The notes: generated by a model from the sequence alone, not told the origin. Shown: positions 24,372 through 33,629, numbered from the stretch's first letter. The stretch: DNA of 64,000 nucleotides from JAFGLZ01 sp964622545 (GCA_964622545.1 CAZUQM010000002.1:1-64000), one strand, 5' to 3'. A program made the numbers and translations.

Positions 24372-25079
24372 CTACGAGGTGGTCTTCGTAGGCGCCCGGT
24401 CTTCGGAGACCAGCTCGCTCAAGTCCTTGGCCTCCAAGTGCTCCCCCAGCGCTCGCATGAACGGATCGAGCACCTCCAGACGCTGCCAGGCCAGTTTCCG
24501 CACCGACTCGAACCGGATGCCGTCGCGGATGCGCGCTTCCCAGTAATGATACTCCTGCTGGCGATGCCAGGCCTGGAGGATCTGCTTGACCGAACGGCCC
24601 GCGTTGAGGTCGCGTCGCAGACTCTGGAACAGGCCGAGGGGGCCTATCTGGTCCAGGTTGTCGGCGTCCCAGACGATGTGGGCCTCGACGGCGTCTCCGT
24701 CGCGGGTGTTGAGCATCCGAATGACGTCGGCAGCCCGCTGCACCGTCCGCACAGGATAGTGGTCCTTCAGCTTGGATTCCACGAGCTCGGCCGCCAGCTC
24801 GAACTGCACATCACTGGTCGGACGCGATAGCACCGATTCGCGATCGACCTGGCCTACGTGTACCTGGACTGCCCACCCCGCGTCGTGAAACAGGGCGGCA
24901 ATCTGCAACACATCCTGATCGACGTCCCTGCCTGCGACGTCGGGAAGCTGAGCGATGAGCTCAGCACTCGTCAAGACCCTGGCTGCGTGATCCCATAACA
25001 ACGAGTCTTTCACGTCGCCCGGCCCCTCCAAAGTCAGCTCTGACCGCGCCAACTTGGCGAGCTGATGCTGATCAGCCAT
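24372..25079 (-). CDS. HD-domain phosphohydrolase-like protein in the menaquinone cluster
   Basis: The 235-residue protein has an HD superfamily core: His in LLWDHAARV, HD in ALFHDAGW, and Asp in IVWDADNLDQIG. AAGGAG precedes the ATG at 25079; the longer frame to 25127 is less likely. It sits between mqnC (stop at 25134) and the phosphorylase gene, all on one strand with short gaps, so it is probably in the same operon. HD proteins hydrolyse phosphates of nucleotides or similar compounds. No menaquinone step known to me needs one, so its role is open. Confidence 0.8.
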   Translation of the reverse strand: MADQHQLAKLARSELTLEGPGDVKDSLLWDHAARVLTSAELIAQLPDVAGRDVDQDVLQIAALFHDAGWAVQVHVGQVDRESVLSRPTSDVQFELAAELVESKLKDHYPVRTVQRAADVIRMLNTRDGDAVEAHIVWDADNLDQIGPLGLFQSLRRDLNAGRSVKQILQAWHRQQEYHYWEARIRDGIRFESVRKLAWQRLEVLDPFMRALGEHLEAKDLSELVSEDRAPTKTTS

Positions 25080-25133
25080 GAGCGACACTCCTTCTACCCC
25101 ACCTGAATCCGTTCTAATCCACCTCATCCGTTC

Positions 25134-26264
25134 CTAGTCGAGCAAGTCGTACGTGCCGTTGCGACGGCAGGGCCTCCAACCGGCATCGGCGATCAAACAA
25201 CGCAGGTCGTCTTCCGTCAGACGAAAGGTTGTACCTGCAGCGGACACCACGTTTTCCTCCATCATAACCGAGCCCATGTCGTTGGCACCGAAGAACAGGG
25301 CGAGCTGCCCCACCTCCGGACCTTGTGTGACCCAACTCGCCTGGAGGTTGGCCACATTATCCAGAACAAGCCGCGCCAGCGAAAGCATCCTGAGGTATTC
25401 GCTGGCCCCGGCGAGCACCAGATGCTTACCGTCCGCCACAGGCCGATGGTCCGCGCACGCCTGCGGCGTTCGCCCCAGCGCCGTACCCCCGGGCTGGAAC
25501 GTCCAGCAGATGAATGCGGTGAATCCGCCGGTCTCATCCTGCAACCGGCGGATCCGAACCAGGTGTTCGATCCGTTCCGGTATCGTCTCGATGTGACCGA
25601 ACATCATTGTGATGCTGGTTCGCATGCCGATCAAGTGCGCTTCTCGCATGACATCGAGATATTCGTCGGTGCGCGACTTGCCCACGCTGATCCGATCGCG
25701 GACGCGATCGACCAGGATCTCCGCCCCGCCCCCGGGAATCGTGTCCAACCCCGCCTCGCGCAGCCGCAGCAGCACATCGCGGACGGACAGGTCGAACTGC
25801 TCGGCCAGAGCCAGGATCTCCGGTGGACTGAAGGCGTGCAAATGGATCTGCGGGTAGTGCGTCTTGATGTCCCGAAGCAGATTCTCGTACCAGTCGAACC
25901 CCAGCACGTCCGGCGGCACGAGCCCGCCCTGCAAGAGGATCTGTGTGCCGCCGATGGCCACCAGCTCATCGATCTTGGCCATCAGCTCGTCACGCGTCAG
26001 GACGTAGGCGGCCCCATCGTCGTGGCGGACCTTGAAATTGCAGAACGTGCAGTGCGCGGTGCAGATGTTCGAGTAGTTGATGTTCCGGTCGACCACATAC
26101 GTCCCGTAGGGCTCGGGATGCATCCGCAGGCACACCTCGTGCGCCATGCGGCCCAACTCGTTGAGGGTGCAGTCGCGGTAGGCGGCCAGGGCGTCCTCCG
26201 GACTCATTCGGGTAGGACGTTCGGATACCCACGGGCCGGGATGGCTCCTGGCGGCGGCCGACAT
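25134..26264 (-). CDS. mqnC: Cyclic dehypoxanthinyl futalosine synthase
   Basis: The 376-residue radical SAM enzyme has the cluster motif CTAHCTFC (residues about 53-60) and family signatures QGGLVPPDVLGFDWYENLL, HAFSPPEI, GLDTIPGGGAEIL, TSITMMFGHIET and GGFTAFICWTFQPGGTALG. It closes dehypoxanthine futalosine to the spiro cyclic intermediate in futalosine-dependent menaquinone synthesis. The motif QDETGGFTAFI...WTFQP distinguishes MqnC from MqnE. The first ATG (26264) lacks a clear ribosome site; an internal ATG at 26207 is an alternative. mqnA lies 720 bp upstream on the same strand; mqnD and mqnE are not in the window. Confidence 0.95.
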   Translation of the reverse strand: MSAAARSHPGPWVSERPTRMSPEDALAAYRDCTLNELGRMAHEVCLRMHPEPYGTYVVDRNINYSNICTAHCTFCNFKVRHDDGAAYVLTRDELMAKIDELVAIGGTQILLQGGLVPPDVLGFDWYENLLRDIKTHYPQIHLHAFSPPEILALAEQFDLSVRDVLLRLREAGLDTIPGGGAEILVDRVRDRISVGKSRTDEYLDVMREAHLIGMRTSITMMFGHIETIPERIEHLVRIRRLQDETGGFTAFICWTFQPGGTALGRTPQACADHRPVADGKHLVLAGASEYLRMLSLARLVLDNVANLQASWVTQGPEVGQLALFFGANDMGSVMMEENVVSAAGTTFRLTEDDLRCLIADAGWRPCRRNGTYDLLD

Positions 26265-26400
26265 GAGCTTAGTTTATCGGACGCGGGCACCAGTTTCACG
26301 CGGATTCACAGAAGGTCATCATGGGGATTCTTTCTGGCCCTACGAGCCGCCGGAGGGGTGACCTCCCGCCGTCAACTACGATATGGCTGGCGCATCGGTG

Positions 26401-26820
26401 TTACTGCCGCGTGAGCGTGAACTCGGCCTGCTGGAAGAGGGACGAGGTGGGCGAGGTGATCTGGCCGCTGATCGTGTCGTCGTCGACGACCTGGCCCTCG
26501 AAGTTGAACGTCTCTCCGGAGATCACGACCATCGAAAACGTCTCCCCGCTCAACGTGATGCGGGCCGTGAGGTCGGAATTGGGATCCGGGGGGTCGCCGC
26601 TATCGACCGGAAAGGCCTCGCCGTTGATCGTGAGCGTGGTCGGCTGGCCCTCGGCCACGGTCAGCGTGCCGCCGCTGAACTGCAGGCCGTCGGCGTTGAG
26701 CTGCACGAGCCACTCGCCGTTGATGTCGATCACCGGAAGGACCTCACCGCCGGGACCGGTCGGCGCACAGCCCGCGATGGCCAGGACGGCCAAGAGGAAC
26801 CCGATCAAAGAGATGCGCAT
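26401..26820 (-). CDS. Small hypothetical lipoprotein
   Basis: The 139-residue product starts at the ATG at 26820, preceded by GGAGGTAGGTGG. Its signal peptide ends in LAIAGC, a good lipobox. The mature part is short, Thr/Ser-rich and beta-like (GEWLVQLNADGLQFSGG, a lipocalin-like or repeat beta pattern). I do not recognise a family. It lies between mqnA and mqnC on the same strand but with gaps of 136 and 166 bp, so membership of the menaquinone operon is doubtful. Confidence 0.65.
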   Translation of the reverse strand: MRISLIGFLLAVLAIAGCAPTGPGGEVLPVIDINGEWLVQLNADGLQFSGGTLTVAEGQPTTLTINGEAFPVDSGDPPDPNSDLTARITLSGETFSMVVISGETFNFEGQVVDDDTISGQITSPTSSLFQQAEFTLTRQ

Positions 26821-26986
26821 GATGCCACCTACCTCCGTTCGATCCCATGGGTATATCGAACGCCGGGGGGCCTGAGTGTAGCGCGGCAGGGCGTGGGCAA
26901 CGGTAACAGCTTGACGCATGAGCGAAATGCCTTTCTCAGGACGACCTCGTCGGGGGGACGAGTCATTGCGATGGCTCTATTTGAGT

Positions 26987-27790
26987 CTAGGCAGGCTCGA
27001 CCCGCGGTAGCAACCCTCGCTGCCCCGCCAATCGCAAGAAAAGCTCCATGCCCTGGCGATGGCGTTGGGTCAGTCGATAGTGCATCGTCTCGGTGAGGTA
27101 GCGGCGCGCGATCTCAGCGGGCCAACCCGCACGAGGCCCTTCCCTCTCGGCGATCTCCGCCGCGCGACGCATGCCCCAATCGCGGGATCGCTCGAGACGG
27201 TCCGGTAAGTCGGCCACATGGCGCCGCTCATCGGCCGCCCATACCGCATAGACAAAGGGCAGACCCGTCAGCTCCCGCCAGGCCGCGCCCAGGTCGACCT
27301 CGAACGCGAATCCGCGGGGGCGCTGGCTGACGACCTTGTCGCCGATCAGCAGGACACCGTCTTCGGCCTCGCCGGGCGTCGTGGATTCCAGGGCCATGGT
27401 GGGTACCGCACGGTCGAACATCTCGAGCCAGATGAGCCTGGCCAGCAGGACGGAAGTGTGCGAATCGCCGTCGACGCGCAGTCGCATGACGCGGCTCGGG
27501 GCCACGCGCGAGTAGACACGGACAGTCAGCGTCTCACCGTCGCTGGCGATGCAGGCGTCCGATAGGGACCGCAACCGGTCCCTGGTCGCCAGGTCGACCA
27601 CCGGGATGAGGGCGGCGTCGACCCGGCCTTCGGTCAGCAGGTCCGCGAGCTTGGCGGGAACGGCGTAGTGGACCTCAACGCGAGCGTCCTCCACCAGGCC
27701 GGCCACCAGCGGCTTGGCGTTGAGGAACGACACGGCGCCGACACGGTAGGTGGTCGTGGCCTGGGGTTCGGATCCGGCGTTCGTCGTCAT
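26987..27790 (-). CDS. mqnA: Chorismate dehydratase (futalosine pathway)
   Basis: The 267-residue protein has the MqnA signature VGAVSFLNAKPLV at residues about 16-28 and a periplasmic-binding-protein-like fold (RVDAALIPVVDLA, VLLIGDKV, FVYAVWAA). It converts chorismate to 3-[(1-carboxyvinyl)oxy]benzoate, the first step of the futalosine route. The ATG at 27790 follows GAGGA; the frame to 27937 is an upstream extension. It begins the minus-strand cluster and is divergent from the PilZ gene. Confidence 0.9.
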   Translation of the reverse strand: MTTNAGSEPQATTTYRVGAVSFLNAKPLVAGLVEDARVEVHYAVPAKLADLLTEGRVDAALIPVVDLATRDRLRSLSDACIASDGETLTVRVYSRVAPSRVMRLRVDGDSHTSVLLARLIWLEMFDRAVPTMALESTTPGEAEDGVLLIGDKVVSQRPRGFAFEVDLGAAWRELTGLPFVYAVWAADERRHVADLPDRLERSRDWGMRRAAEIAEREGPRAGWPAEIARRYLTETMHYRLTQRHRQGMELFLRLAGQRGLLPRVEPA

Positions 27791-28033
27791 GGGGGTCCTC
27801 GTCGTCGATCCTGACGAATCCCATTGTAAGATGGGTTCGGACGCGTGTGCCAGTATCGCCAAGGCCGGTTTGATCGGACGCACCGAGCTGTCGCGCGCCG
27901 CCGTTGGAGACATGACCTCAAGGCGGCCACCGATCAAGCCGATTCTAGATAGGGTCTTTTGGACCAGCCAGGACGAGCGGTTGGCGCGCCGCAGGAGCGA
28001 CGACCACGACGATCGCCACCGATGGAGAGCCAG

Positions 28034-28438
28034 ATGTCATCCGAGACCTTACGCGACCGACGCCGGGAGCCACGCCATGCGATGTCGATGCCGGTGTGGT
28101 GGCGTGATCCGTCGGGCAGCGCGAGCCGGCGGGGCCTGATCCTGGACGTCTCGGGGCACGGGGCCTCGTTCCTGGCTCCCTCGGAGTCCACCCCCGCGGT
28201 GGGCGACCGGCTCGATCTATCGCTGATCGGGCCCGACATGGGCACGGAGTCGGACGTGGCGGGCAACCTGCTCAGCCGCGCGACGGTCTACCGGCTCGAC
28301 GACGTCGCGCCCTCGATGAAGCGGGTGGCGCTGCATTTCCTGGACGAGCTCTGGACGAGAGACCCGAACCCCTTCTGGCATCAGCTCACCCGGATGGTCT
28401 ACGACCGCACCGAGGCCCAAGACGCCGCGACGACCTAG
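28034..28438 (+). CDS. PilZ-domain protein (probable c-di-GMP effector)
   Basis: The 134-residue protein has both halves of the PilZ c-di-GMP site: RREPRH (RxxxR) near residue 10 and ILDVSGHGASF (DxSxxG) near residue 37. GGAGAG lies four bases before the ATG at 28034; earlier ATGs at 27959 and 28022 are less likely. It is a single-domain protein that would report c-di-GMP to motility, secretion or envelope functions. Its TAG stop lies inside the CTAG that begins a miniature element (28435-28438), so the element has inserted exactly at the end of the gene. Confidence 0.82.
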   Translation: MSSETLRDRRREPRHAMSMPVWWRDPSGSASRRGLILDVSGHGASFLAPSESTPAVGDRLDLSLIGPDMGTESDVAGNLLSRATVYRLDDVAPSMKRVALHFLDELWTRDPNPFWHQLTRMVYDRTEAQDAATT

Positions 28439-28618
28439 TACCCGGCCACACTTGTTTCTGTGGGTTCCGATCAGGAGGGCGAGACGCTTATCAGAGCAGC
28501 GACCGTCAGGGAGCTGTGTTGTTGGAGCGTTTGAACAACAACGCTCCTTCACAGTCGCGTCTCCGACGGCCGCTCCGAAGGTGGGAAACCAACAGATTCA
28601 ATTGTGTCGGACTACTAG
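28435..28618 (+). repeat. CTAG-ended miniature element, family A, 184-bp form
   Basis: A complete copy bounded by CTAG on both sides (28435-28438 and 28615-28618), with imperfect terminal inverted repeats CTAGTACCCGGCCACA and CTAGTAGTCCGACACA (reverse complement of the right end). An internal stem pairs GGAGCGTT with AACGCTCC around an 8-nt loop. It fills the space between the convergent PilZ and guaA genes. It lacks the 33-bp segment of the 217-bp copies. Confidence 0.88.
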
Positions 28619-28627
28619 AGCCTTCCC

Positions 28628-30190
28628 TTACTCCCATTCGATCGTGGAGGGCGGCTTCGACGAGATGTCGTACACAACGCGGTTGATGCCCTTCACCTCG
28701 TTGATGATCCGGTTGCTGATGCGGGCGAGCACCTCCTGATCGATGCGCGTCCAGTCGGCCGTCATGTAGTCGGTGGTGTCGACGAACCGCACCGCGATCA
28801 CGAAGTTGCCCTCGTAGCTCCGACCGTCGCCCATCACACCGACGGCGCTGATGGGCAGCAGCACGGCGAAGCCCTGGGCGATCTTGCGGTACCACCCGGC
28901 GGCGCGGATCTCCTCGAGCACGATCTCGTCGGCGTCGCGGAGCAGGTCGAGCCGCTCGGGCGTGATATCGCCGATGACGCGGACGGCCAAGCCCGGGCCG
29001 GGGAACGGGTGCCGCCAGACGATCTCCTCGGGCAGGCCGAGCGCCTCGCCGACCTGCCGCACCTCGTCCTTGAACAGGTCGCGAAGCGGCTCGATCAGGT
29101 CCAGGCCGAGCCCGCTCGGGTCGACGAGGTTGTGGTGCTGCTTGATCTGGTCGGCCTTGCCGCCGACGCTGCGACCCGATTCGATCACATCCGGATACAA
29201 GGTGCCCTGGGCGAGGAACCTCACGCCCTCGATCTTGGCGGCCTCGCTTCGAAAGATGCTGAAGAACTCCTCGCCGATGATCACGCGCTTGCGCTGGGGG
29301 TCGGTCACGCCTTTGAGTTTGGAGAGGAACCGATCGGTCGCATCGACCACGTGCAGGTCCATGTGGAAGTGATCGCGGAACGTCGCCTCGACCAGGTTGG
29401 CCTCGTTCTTGCGCAGCACGCCGTTGTCGACGAAGATGCAGGCCAGCCGATCGCCGAGGGCGCGATGCAGCAGCGCGGCCACCACGCTGCTGTCGACCCC
29501 GCCGGACAGGGCGCAGATCACCCGGTCGTCGGGGCCGACCTGCCGGCGGACCGATTCGACGGTCGCATCGACGAAGTTGCCGACCCTCCAGGTGCCCTGG
29601 CAGCCGCAGACGTCATAGAGGAAGTTTCGGATGATCCGTCCGCCGTGGGGGGTGTGGGTCACCTCGGGATGGAACTGCACGCCGAAGAAGGCTCGGTCGA
29701 CGTGCCGCACAGCGGCGTAGGGGCAGCTCTCGGTCGTGGCCAACGAGACGAAGTCGTCGTTCAGATCGGCCACGATATCGCCGTGGCTCATCCACACGGT
29801 CGTGTGCGCCGGCACGCTGGCCAACAGCTTGCCGGGCTGGTTGACGTTCAGGTGTGTCCGGCCGTACTCGCGGGTGCTCGTGGGGCTGACCTGACCGCCA
29901 AGGATCTGGCAGCCGATCTGCATGCCGTAGCAGATCCCGAGGATGGGCACACCCATGTCGAAGATGGCCGGGTCGCAGGAGGGCGCGCCCTCGACGTAGA
30001 CGCTGGCCGGTCCGCCCGAGAGGATCAGCCCCGTCGCGTTCATCGCCCTGAGCTCCTCGACGGAGATGTCGGGCCGGCAGAGCGCGCTGAAGACATGGTT
30101 CTCTCGGACGCGTCGCGCGATGAGCTGGCCGTACTGGCTGCCGAAATCGAGGATCGCGATCGTTTCGTCGGGTTGAGACGTCGTTGCCAT
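28628..30190 (-). CDS. guaA: GMP synthase (glutamine-hydrolysing)
   Basis: The 520-residue protein is a full-length GuaA. The class I amidotransferase domain (about 1-200) has the nucleophile Cys in GICYGMQ and the His-Glu pair in GVQFHPEV; the ATP-pyrophosphatase domain has SGGVDSSV; the C-terminal dimerisation domain ends in IDQEV...GINRVVYDISSKPPSTIEWE. It makes GMP from XMP in the cytoplasm. GGTGAG precedes the ATG. It stands alone and ends next to a miniature element. Confidence 0.98.
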   Translation of the reverse strand: MATTSQPDETIAILDFGSQYGQLIARRVRENHVFSALCRPDISVEELRAMNATGLILSGGPASVYVEGAPSCDPAIFDMGVPILGICYGMQIGCQILGGQVSPTSTREYGRTHLNVNQPGKLLASVPAHTTVWMSHGDIVADLNDDFVSLATTESCPYAAVRHVDRAFFGVQFHPEVTHTPHGGRIIRNFLYDVCGCQGTWRVGNFVDATVESVRRQVGPDDRVICALSGGVDSSVVAALLHRALGDRLACIFVDNGVLRKNEANLVEATFRDHFHMDLHVVDATDRFLSKLKGVTDPQRKRVIIGEEFFSIFRSEAAKIEGVRFLAQGTLYPDVIESGRSVGGKADQIKQHHNLVDPSGLGLDLIEPLRDLFKDEVRQVGEALGLPEEIVWRHPFPGPGLAVRVIGDITPERLDLLRDADEIVLEEIRAAGWYRKIAQGFAVLLPISAVGVMGDGRSYEGNFVIAVRFVDTTDYMTADWTRIDQEVLARISNRIINEVKGINRVVYDISSKPPSTIEWE

Positions 30191-30369
30191 GATCTCACCT
30201 ACGATGGAAACCGCCTAGTGTATGCGCCGGGCGCGGGGCTGCAAGGGCGATTCGGGCGTATCGCCCGATCGCGCGGGGGCGACGGCTCGGCACGTTGCGG
30301 ACCCTCACGGCAGTTGGTAGGGTGTTGCCCCTTATGGGGTGGGTCCTGTTAGGACAGGAGGAGACGCGT

Positions 30370-31590
30370 ATGTCGACGGACACGGGCGGTAAGGGACCGA
30401 GGACCATGACGTTGGCCATGGTGGGCTCGGGCTTCTCGGCCAGCTTCCACGTCGAGAACTACAAGCGGGTGTACGGCGTTCACGTCCGCATCAAGGGCGT
30501 GACGTCGCGGCATCAGGAGCGGGCCCAGGCCTTCGCGGACAAGCACGGCATCGAGCGTGTCTACACCGACGTGGACGAAGCCATCGCCGACCCAGAGGTC
30601 GATCTGGTCGACGTGTGTGTGCCCAACCGCCTGCACGAGCCGCTGGCCGTCAAGGCGCTCGAGGCCGGCAAGCACGTCGTGGTCGAGAAGCCGCTGACGG
30701 CCTACTGCGGCGAGAGCGAAGACAGCTTCGAATGCGGCGTGTACCACCAAGACGCCGAGGAAATCTACGACAAGGCCCTTGCCAGCGCCAAGCGGATGTT
30801 GGACGCGTCGGAGCGGTCGGGCAAGCATATCTGCTACGCCGAGAACTGGATCTACGCCCCGGCGATCCAGAAGGCCAACCGGCTGCTCAGCCAGGCCGAC
30901 ACGACGATCCTGCGGATGATCGGCGAGGAATCGCACAGCGGCACGCACTCGGAATTCAGCAAGCACTGGCAGTTTTGCGGCGGCGGGGCGATGTTCAACA
31001 AGGGCTGTCACCCGGCCGGCGCGGCCATCTACTTGAAGGCCCAAGAGGGCATCCGTCGAGACGGCAAGCCGATCCGCCCGGTGGCGGTTCGCGCCCAGAT
31101 CGCCCAGCTCACGCACATCGACTCGTTTAAGAAGGAAGAGCCCACCTACTTCAAGACCGGTTGGGTCAACTGCGAGGATTGGGGCACGATGCTGGTGACG
31201 TTCGCCGACGGCAGCGTGGCGATGATCACCGCGGCCGACACGATCCTCGGCGGCATCAGCAACACGATGACCATCTTCGCCAGCAAGCAGACGATCCATT
31301 GCGCGATGGTGCCGACGTCTTGCGTGATGGCCTACACGCCCGACGGCAAGAACTTCGGCGACGAGTACATCCGCGAAAAGGTCGAGACCCACAGCGGGTG
31401 GCAGGCCGCCAGCCCCGATGAGGACTGGATGAACGGCTTCCCGGGCGAGTTCCAGGACTTCTGCGAGGCCGTGGCCGACGACCGTCCCCCGATCTGCGAC
31501 GGCCGTCTGGGCCTCGACGTAACCAACCTCTGCTACGGTGGGTACGTCGCGGCGCAGACCGGCAAGGAGTTCGAGCTCCGGCTGGATTGA
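30370..31590 (+). CDS. Gfo/Idh/MocA-family oxidoreductase
   Basis: The 406-residue protein has an N-terminal Rossmann fold (LAMVGSGFSASFHVENYKRV) and the family motif EAGKHVVVEKPL, followed by the alpha/beta substrate domain with a histidine-containing FNKGCHPAGAA segment in the usual catalytic region. Members oxidise or reduce sugars, inositols and amino sugars with NAD(P). GGAGGAG lies before the ATG at 30370; the frame from 30295 is an extension. It is divergent from guaA and convergent with the heparinase-like gene. Substrate unknown. Confidence 0.9.
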   Translation: MSTDTGGKGPRTMTLAMVGSGFSASFHVENYKRVYGVHVRIKGVTSRHQERAQAFADKHGIERVYTDVDEAIADPEVDLVDVCVPNRLHEPLAVKALEAGKHVVVEKPLTAYCGESEDSFECGVYHQDAEEIYDKALASAKRMLDASERSGKHICYAENWIYAPAIQKANRLLSQADTTILRMIGEESHSGTHSEFSKHWQFCGGGAMFNKGCHPAGAAIYLKAQEGIRRDGKPIRPVAVRAQIAQLTHIDSFKKEEPTYFKTGWVNCEDWGTMLVTFADGSVAMITAADTILGGISNTMTIFASKQTIHCAMVPTSCVMAYTPDGKNFGDEYIREKVETHSGWQAASPDEDWMNGFPGEFQDFCEAVADDRPPICDGRLGLDVTNLCYGGYVAAQTGKEFELRLD

Positions 31591-31659
31591 GCGTCAGTCC
31601 CCCCGACCCCTTCAAGTCAGTAGCGGAGGTCTGCGGGCCCCCGGCGGACGATTCGCAGA

Positions 31660-33567
31660 CTACAGCTTGAACGATCGTCCCGCCGCGGTGAGTCCCTTGC
31701 CTCCGGACGACCGCTCGACGGCCGGCGGCTTCTCGCCGATCGCCATGATCCACCAGATCGGCTGCGACGTCGTTTGGGTCTCGGCGACGAGCGTGAGCTG
31801 ACCGCGCGAACCGGGCAGCCGCTGGATTTGTCTCTCCGACAGCTTGCACCCCGGCGACGTCAGCCAGAGCGACGTGCCGTGGAGGTGCAGCAGCAGCCAA
31901 CCCTCTTCCACCCACCACGCGGCCTGGCGATGGCCGTGCCAGTGGTACGTCACCGTCGCCTCGCCCGAAGCCCGGATCGCATCCGCAACGACCACAAGCT
32001 CCTTGCCGGCCAGCCAGACCGTCCGCACCGCCGAGTCCACACCCGCCTTGGCGCTGTAGCACTTGGTCAGGTCGACGACGGCCTTCCACGCGTCCTTGCC
32101 GTCTGAGCCGAGCGAAACGAGCCGGCCGGCCTTGGCCCCGTGGGCGTGGCCGTTGATGACCGGATGGTTGTGGGCCTTCGGCCCGATCGTGAACTCGCGC
32201 TCCTGGCCCTTGACATACTGCTGATAGCCCGGATCGGCCAGCAGCCACTCGCCCTTCGTCCCGACGACGATCGTGCCGCTGTCGTTCTGAAGGTGGTTCA
32301 TCCGGCAGCGCGGCAGCGAGACGGCCACCGCCGCGTCCGAGGGCCGCCATCCGCTTCGCAGCACGAGGGCGTACTGAGCATCCAGCGCGCCGGCCGGCGG
32401 CGTCTTGGTCTGCGATGTAGGCAGGGTCGTGTGCAGCGCGGCCAGGCCGTCGGCGCGCATCCAGCCGAGGGGACACCGGCGCAGATGCCACGCCCGAACC
32501 GGATCGGGCTTGAAGCGGTTCAGCTTCGCCTGGGCCGAGAGGTGGAAGGGCATCTCGTGCGGCTCGACGTCGCTCAGCTCGGCCACGTTCGGGGCCGGCC
32601 CGGGCGCCGACAGCATGTAGGATTCCTCGAGGTAATGCCGCAGATTGGGGTGCTCGAGGATCGACGCACGTTCCTGCCGGCTCGCCACCTCGAGCCAGTC
32701 GCCGATGAAGTCGAGCACGTAGCCGTCGTAGGCGACGCCCTCGCCGTGGCCGTCCGATCGCAGATCGAGCACCGCACCGAACAGCGCGGCCACGCTCCGA
32801 TTGAGGCGGGCCCTGGCCTTGTGCCCCGCGACGGACGCCGTCAGGGCCGCCCCGATCGTGCCGATCAGCGGGATGTTGTGGACCAGGCGCGACGGCGACT
32901 TGGCGGCGAGCACCTTGGACTTGTCGTCGATCTTGCCGTAGCGCTTCTCGTAGCCGGGCATCAGCTCATCGACATGACGCCCACAAGCCGTCTCGAGCGC
33001 CTTGCGCGCCGTCGAGCCGAGCCAGGCCCACGTCGTGGCGGCGGCCCACATGACGCGGCCGGCGTGGGCGGAGCTGAGATCGGGACCCTTGTATTGGGCG
33101 TAGCTGGGCCATTCGGCCAGGGCGAGCAGGTCCTGCTCGACCAGGTGTCGGGCCTCGCCGTCTTCGAGCCATGTGCTCGCCCAGCCGAGCGTATGGACGC
33201 GCTCCTCGAGCGTCCAGGTCATCCAGGTCGCCCAGGGATAGCTCGACAGCGACGGCACGGGCACCGAAGGCAGGCTGAGGTCGCGCACCGGCAACGGGTA
33301 GGCGAGCTGTCGGTAAATGCGGTAGTAGTCGACGACGAGACGGCTCTGGCGCTTCTGCCAGGCGGCGCGTCGCTTGATCTCACCGACGATGCGATCACGG
33401 CTCAGCGGCATCGGGGCCTCCTCACACGAGTCACAAGACGGAGTGGCGGCCTGGGACCGAGCATGGGCGGACGAACCGGTCGAATCCACCGCCGGCGCTC
33501 CGCCCAGGGCCACGGCGGCCAGGCCGGTCGATTTCAGGAACTCACGGCGCGACGGCGGGCCGTTCAT
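31660..33567 (-). CDS. Tat-exported heparinase II/III-like protein
   Basis: The 635-residue protein begins with a twin-arginine signal (SRREFLKSTGLAAVALGG), preceded by AGGAGGTG at ideal distance from the ATG at 33567. The middle is helix-rich and Trp-rich, consistent with an alpha/alpha toroid. The C-terminal half (NDSGTIVVGTKGEWLLADPG, HNHPVINGHAHG, VTYHWHGHRQ) resembles the beta-sandwich of heparinase II/III polysaccharide lyases. It would act on uronic-acid polysaccharides outside the cytoplasmic membrane. The open frame continues far upstream to 35541 only because the YfhO gene shadows it; that part is not coding. Assignment to a specific lyase family is not possible here. Confidence 0.72.
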   Translation of the reverse strand: MNGPPSRREFLKSTGLAAVALGGAPAVDSTGSSAHARSQAATPSCDSCEEAPMPLSRDRIVGEIKRRAAWQKRQSRLVVDYYRIYRQLAYPLPVRDLSLPSVPVPSLSSYPWATWMTWTLEERVHTLGWASTWLEDGEARHLVEQDLLALAEWPSYAQYKGPDLSSAHAGRVMWAAATTWAWLGSTARKALETACGRHVDELMPGYEKRYGKIDDKSKVLAAKSPSRLVHNIPLIGTIGAALTASVAGHKARARLNRSVAALFGAVLDLRSDGHGEGVAYDGYVLDFIGDWLEVASRQERASILEHPNLRHYLEESYMLSAPGPAPNVAELSDVEPHEMPFHLSAQAKLNRFKPDPVRAWHLRRCPLGWMRADGLAALHTTLPTSQTKTPPAGALDAQYALVLRSGWRPSDAAVAVSLPRCRMNHLQNDSGTIVVGTKGEWLLADPGYQQYVKGQEREFTIGPKAHNHPVINGHAHGAKAGRLVSLGSDGKDAWKAVVDLTKCYSAKAGVDSAVRTVWLAGKELVVVADAIRASGEATVTYHWHGHRQAAWWVEEGWLLLHLHGTSLWLTSPGCKLSERQIQRLPGSRGQLTLVAETQTTSQPIWWIMAIGEKPPAVERSSGGKGLTAAGRSFKL

Positions 33568-33629
33568 GCGTAACACCTCCTCTTGCAGCCATCGGGCAGG
33601 TCCCTCCGGTCGGCCGGATGGCTCCCCGT

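Noticed and set aside
31591..31659. Terminator between the convergent oxidoreductase and heparinase-like genes
   Set aside because: GTCTGCG and CGCAGAC can pair across 18 bases, but no T-run exists on either strand, so intrinsic termination is not supported.
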